Source of the DNA: Amphimedon queenslandica
Taxonomy: Eukaryota; Porifera; Demospongiae; Haplosclerida; Niphatidae
Direction: 5' to 3'
Length of the DNA stretch: 21,506 nt
Assembly (NCBI RefSeq): GCF_000090795.2
Contig: NW_003546246.1
Location: forward strand, 772,000 to 793,505
Position 1 is the first letter of the stretch, and each line of letters opens with the position of its first letter. The notes below the pieces were generated by a model. That model made no database searches, was not told where the DNA came from, and saw nothing but the letters and a program-made list of their open reading frames with translations. The position numbers and the translations under genes were made by a program. Shown here piece after piece: positions 18,185 through 21,506 of the stretch.

Positions 18185-18326
18185 AAGATTTTGTGATTGC
18201 AAATTGCGAGTCTGGAATACAGCTTGCAAAGAAAGGAATTGCAGTTGAAAGACTACATAACGAATAATAATTGTAAACACCACGCCAACCAATCATTTTC
18301 TCTACAAGTGTTTCCCTCACAGCATC

Positions 18327-19801
18327 ATGAGTGGCATCCTGCAATACTTTCAGCCTAAATTGCCTTCTTGTAGTCAAGTACAAATGCTCCCAACCATCTT
18401 GAAGGAAGTTAATGAAGCTGTGACAGCTGCTTTGGACAAAGAGAAAGAAGGGAAGAAAAGGAAGTACAACACATCTTACACTCCTGAGGAGAGAGCCAAT
18501 ATTGGTAGATATGCCGCTAAAAATGGAAATGCAGCAGCTGTAAAGAAGTTTAATGATTCTCACGACATTGGAGAGAGCACTGTAAGACTTTTTGAGGAGA
18601 TACTTTGACGAATTAAAAAAGCTCGACAGCACGGGGAAAACCAAAGTGAAAAGTCAACCAAAACGTCACACTGGGAGAAAGGTGCTGCTTGGAAATCAAT
18701 TGGATGCCAAAGTCCAAGAATATGTAAGAGCTCTAAGAGATGCTGGACCATCTATAGGGTCAAGCAATGTGATGGCAGCTGGTGATGGTATTGTCAATGC
18801 TCATGACAGAACTCTGCTTGTGGAACATGGTTGTCACATACAAATCACAAAGACCTGGGCTACGTCGCTCTTGAAGAGGATAAAATATGTGAAGTGCAAA
18901 GCCACCACAAAATCTACACCTGGCATGTCTAATGAGGATTTTGAAAAGAAGAAACAGGATTTCTGAATCAAATTGCTAATATGGTACAGCTACACCAAAT
19001 TCCAGAGTCTCATAATAAAACTTGACCAAACAGGTTTAAAACTTGTACCTGCTGGTGAGTGGACCATGGCTGCTGAAGGGAGCAAGCGAGTGGAGGTAAT
19101 TTGACTAATCGATAAGTGGCAAATTCTTCTACATTTGCAGCTACACTTAATGGGGATTTTTTGCCAATGCAAATTCTTTACCAAAGGAAAACAAGTTTGT
19201 CACATACAAAATACAAGTTTCCAAGCGAATTTGACATTTTTCACGCACTGAATCATTGGGCAAATGAAAAAACTTGTCTTTAATTTTTTAGTAACATCAT
19301 CTTTCCTTCTGTCAAAAAAATCCGGGAAAGCATTGGTAAAGCATCACAAAAGCCCTGATTCTAATGGATAACTTTAGTGGCCAGACTACTGCTTCTGTTC
19401 TTAAGAAGATGGAGATTGAAGGAATTATTGTATTTATTCCACCTGGAACAACAAATTGACTGCAGCCACTAGATGTCAGCACAAACAAAGCTGCCAAAGG
19501 CTTCTTAAAAGAGAGTTTCCGACATTGGTATGCTCAAGAGGTGGAGAAGCAACTCCAAGCAGGCATAGAAGCAGAAGGAATTGAAGGAATTGAAATTGAA
19601 GGAAGTTGGTGTGAAATGGCTTACAGCACTTTATGACAAATTTAAAATGGAAGAGAACAATATATCATAACAAATGGATTCAAAAAAGTTAGAATTACTG
19701 AAGTAGTGACAGTGGCAAGACAACATCAAGCTCCACCAACAATTGAAGTTGATGAAGACCCTTTTAATGACTTTGCAGAAGCTGAGGATACAGACAAATA
19801 G
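18327..19801 (+). pseudogene. pogo-type DDE transposase, full length, inactivated
   Basis: The ATG at 18327 gives 'MSGILQYFQPKLPS', then 'KEVNEAVTAALDKEKEG', the helix-turn-helix with 'YTPEERANIGRYAAKNGNA' and 'STVRLFEE', and (after a frameshift at about 18595) 'RKVLLGNQLDAKVQEYVRAL'. 'QITKTWATSLLKRIKYVK' follows, then a stop at 18964. The DDE catalytic core comes next: 'KLDQTGLKLVPAGEWTM' (first Asp, about 19025), 'NGDFLPMQILYQGKT', 'LMDNFSGQTTASVLKKM' (second Asp, about 19365) and 'LQPLDVSTNKAAKGFL' (third Asp, about 19470). The tail has 'FRHWYAQEVEKQLQAG' and an acidic end 'PFNDFAEAEDTDK' before the TAG. All three catalytic Asp survive, but about five frameshifts or stops disable the gene. 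It cuts and pastes DNA at the TIRs. It lies inside the 18167-20399 element. Confidence 0.9.
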
Positions 19802-19870
19802 TTATATTGCATACTGTTATATATATAATTTAAACAATGGTACCAGTATTTTATAAATAATATGTCAACA

Positions 19871-20277
19871 TTAATCAAGTTTATAATCAATGCTATAATC
19901 TTCTAGCAATGCCTTTAGCTTCTGGACTGCTTTATGAGAACCCCTGATGAAAGTGAAAATGCATGGCACTTCCAGTCCTTCGCCTTTCCTTCTTTTTCCA
20001 GTGACCTCACATGATCAACTGCCACCTCGGTTTAAAAGGTACCAAACTGTTTTTGGAATTTCTCTCGGCACATGGCCAACCACAATACCATCTTTCAGCA
20101 CAGCAACTGATCTAGCATCGTGGCTGTTATTTGTTCTAGCTGTAAAGATACCTTTTCTCCTAAAATAGGGGTCCATATACTTTTATATATTTGATGACCA
20201 CGGATAACACTCTAGATGGTGAAAGAGTCTAGAGCAGTAGTTTGTTTATTAGGAGTAGCCTGTCCAGGAGTAGCCAT
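19871..20277 (-). pseudogene. HIRAN-like accessory gene inside the pogo element
   Basis: The ATG at 20277 opens 'MATPGQATPNKQTTALDSF'. After a stop (20214-20212) the same frame continues 'GHQIYKSIWTPILGEKVSL'. A frameshift at about 20150 leads to 'NNSHDARSVAVLKDGIVVG', immediately followed by 'HVPREIPKTVWYLLNRGGS', a TGA, 'SCEVTGKRRKGEGLEVPC' and 'FTFIRGSHKAVQKLKALLED', ending in TAA at 19873-19871. The pattern N-x-x-x-D-x-x-(S/A)-V-A-V-x-x-x-G-x-V-V-G-H-V-P-R-x-I is the core of the HIRAN domain, which in HLTF/Rad5 binds 3' DNA ends. About 135 codons make a stand-alone domain. It is convergent with the transposase and begins near the right TIR, so it probably served the element. The role (end binding, repair of the excision site, or an unrelated passenger) is inference. 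Confidence 0.7.
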
Positions 20278-20381
20278 TCTAATTAATTAACTTGTGGGTG
20301 TGGCTTAAACATAGGCTATATTTTGCAATTGTTAAAAACGCAAAATAGTTATTTTTTTCAAATTCGCCATCTATTAGATAC

Positions 20382-20399
20382 GCAATCGAAACCCGGCCT
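20382..20399 (-). repeat. Right TIR of the two-gene pogo element
   Basis: gcaatcgaaacccggcct, an exact inverted match to 18167-18184. The flank continues with A, completing a TA. Confidence 0.85.
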
Positions 20400-21023
20400 A
20401 CAATAATTATGTTAACTATAGTCATCATACATAATGTTACTGTTTCTGAGATGGTATATCATTGTTAGTTAAAAACATTAGAATTCTTGGAAAATCTGAT
20501 ATCAGATAATTGTAGGATGTATCTTGACATCCTAAATTTTAGATCATTTTAGCACTTCTTATAAGAACATAGGAGAACTTGTTAAGATTTATTTGCTGGG
20601 TATATACGGTGTATAATTTCAATTGCATATGTGTGACTAATTTACGTGTTCTTTGGAAAGCTTCCTTCTATAACTGCATACTTTTAGCCTGATTCAAAAA
20701 TATCTGAATTTAAGTACTTAATAAGTGACTGACAAAACTTGGTGCAGTGGAGCCGGAGTAAGGATTGTATATAAAAGTCAAAATTTTGTTATCATCCTAC
20801 AACGTGGTATAGTTAACATATAAAAAAATGCCTTCGCTACTTGTTTAACTTGCTCTTCTGTGAATGACACAAATGTTTCCATTGGCCTATTTGCAAAAAA
20901 GGTACATTAAAATATTGTCATACTGTCAACATCACTGTCACATGCAAGTTAAAAAAATGTGTTGATGTTCTACTTGAATTGAGTACCCATTACCAGGCCT
21001 TAGTCTTTTTCTAGCATATTTTT
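20400..21023. other. Non-coding stretch, no gene recognised
   Basis: AT-rich with stops on both strands. One minus-strand reading at about 20885-20835 ('METFVSFTEEQVKQVAKAF'), preceded by an acceptor-like ttgcaaatag, could be a small exon, but nothing supports it further. Confidence 0.45.
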
Positions 21024-21344
21024 GTGATTTCTGGGATTTTGATTCCAACACTTGTACTAGGACAGATTCACCTTTGTTACACCAGTGTCATGAATTGCAA
21101 TTCCCAAACTAAGTTAAACACAAAGTATGTGACAATAATGGTGATGGATGGGCATCAACAATACTATGAAGGAAATATCGTAACATTATGTGGCTTCTCT
21201 CCAGATCCTATGACTGTAAAAGTTTTCAATTTAGGATCAAGGGATACACAATTGTTCTTCACTAGTAACCTGAATGACATTACAGTAGAACATATCATTA
21301 ATTTGTATCAAATGAACACATTACTCTGCTCTCATAATTTGTAA
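21024..21344 (+). CDS. Unidentified open frame, possible exon
   Basis: A 106-codon frame starts 'MISGILIPTLVLGQIHLCY', a hydrophobic opening that could be a weak signal peptide. It continues with 'YYEGNIVTLCGFSPDPMTV' and 'KVFNLGSRDTQLFFTS', a beta-rich, Cys-poor pattern faintly like an extracellular Ig or adhesion domain, and ends 'HIINLYQMNTLLCSHNL'. No TE motif is present. The Met may not be the real start, since acceptor-like tttttctag lies 14 bases before it. It could be an exon of a host gene continuing beyond the window, or chance. I cannot name a family. Confidence 0.3.
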   Translation: MISGILIPTLVLGQIHLCYTSVMNCNSQTKLNTKYVTIMVMDGHQQYYEGNIVTLCGFSPDPMTVKVFNLGSRDTQLFFTSNLNDITVEHIINLYQMNTLLCSHNL

Positions 21345-21506
21345 TCTGGGTGTGCTTTGTAAGTTTGGCTCAACACAGCAGTCATTATACAGCATTTCTT
21401 TACTGTATATACAATATTATTTCAACTGTTAAGCAATACAAATGATACAAACCAATCATATTCATCAGTATCTTCATTTCCTGGAGTCTACTGTGAAATG
21501 TCTCTC

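Larger units (their letters stand above)
18167..20399. mobile_element. Complete pogo-like element with 18-bp TIRs and two convergent genes
   Basis: aggccgggtttcgattgc at 18167-18184 is the exact reverse complement of 20382-20399, giving a 2.23-kb unit. Inside are a transposase pseudogene on + starting 143 bp from the left repeat and a HIRAN-like pseudogene on - starting 105 bp from the right repeat. The two are tail to tail, with stops about 70 bp apart (19801 and 19871). A TA dinucleotide, the usual pogo target, overlaps the right end (20399-20400). The left side reads AA, so the target duplication is not clean. Subterminal gattgcaa-like repeats lie next to the left TIR. The whole element is present in order, which makes the second gene likely to belong to it. 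Confidence 0.8.

Noticed and set aside
18114-18644. 176-codon minus-strand frame, the longest minus-strand frame in that area
   Set aside because: It spans the left TIR and the antisense of the pogo N-terminus. Its hydrophobic composition is what antisense Lys/Glu-rich coding produces.
19900-20060. In-frame TGA in the HIRAN-like gene as selenocysteine
   Set aside because: The gene has another stop and a frameshift, so simple decay explains it. No SECIS-like structure was sought or seen.
19947-20168. 73-codon plus-strand frame at the 3' end of the pogo element
   Set aside because: It is antisense to the HIRAN-like reading, which has a recognisable domain pattern.
1-21506. rRNA genes, tRNA genes, CRISPR arrays or bacterial operons
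   Set aside because: No tRNA A/B boxes with a cloverleaf, no rRNA core sequence and no regularly spaced identical repeats were seen. Splice signals and animal TE families show a eukaryotic origin.

Overview
This window is AT-rich eukaryotic DNA from an invertebrate animal, and I see no secure host gene in it. It is a cemetery of decayed transposable elements. The mixture of pogo-type DDE transposases, a THAP-linked DDE transposase, a TNP2-type (EnSpm/CACTA) transposase, a Crypton-like tyrosine recombinase, a DIRS-like retroelement and a Ty3/gypsy retroelement, with very short introns, suggests a sponge (demosponge) or a similarly TE-rich basal metazoan. That organism call is an inference from the element repertoire. 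No sequence search was possible.

Layout. 1-367 (-): start of a pogo transposase that runs off the window edge. About 490-3150 (-): a Ty3/gypsy relic with a possible 3' LTR, a purine tract, the integrase tail (containing a perfect 63-bp tandem duplication), the integrase core and RNase H. It is interrupted at about 1607-1918 by the 5' end of a second pogo element on the other strand. 3150-6711: mostly non-coding, with a cluster of GGTGTAT palindromes, a TTAA-flanked MITE-like unit, a three-copy tandem repeat, a more GC-rich island with two YY1-like sites, and a large foldback (arms 134 and 151 bp).

6712-11170 is a nested stack. A THAP-DDE (Kolobok-like) transposase pseudogene with recognisable tiny introns is cut at a TA dinucleotide by a pogo element at 8257. 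That pogo element is cut at about 9273 by the 3' part of a DIRS-like retroelement (RT end, RNase H, connecting region, tyrosine recombinase). 11706-11808 is a small hairpin MITE. It abuts a Crypton-like tyrosine recombinase unit (11815-13541) that has terminal inverted repeats. 14072-17176 is a long, many-times-broken EnSpm/CACTA TNP2 transposase. 18167-20399 is a structurally complete pogo-like element with 18-bp terminal inverted repeats. 20400-21506 holds little except one unidentified open frame.

Most interesting: the 18167-20399 element appears to carry two convergent genes between its inverted repeats. One is the pogo transposase on +. The other is a small gene on - whose product has a HIRAN-like signature (DNA-end recognition fold of HLTF/Rad5). 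Each gene begins a short distance inside its own terminal repeat. Both are broken here, but the layout suggests a pogo lineage that acquired a HIRAN accessory gene. The second notable unit is the Crypton-like recombinase flanked by inverted repeats, which is unusual for that class.
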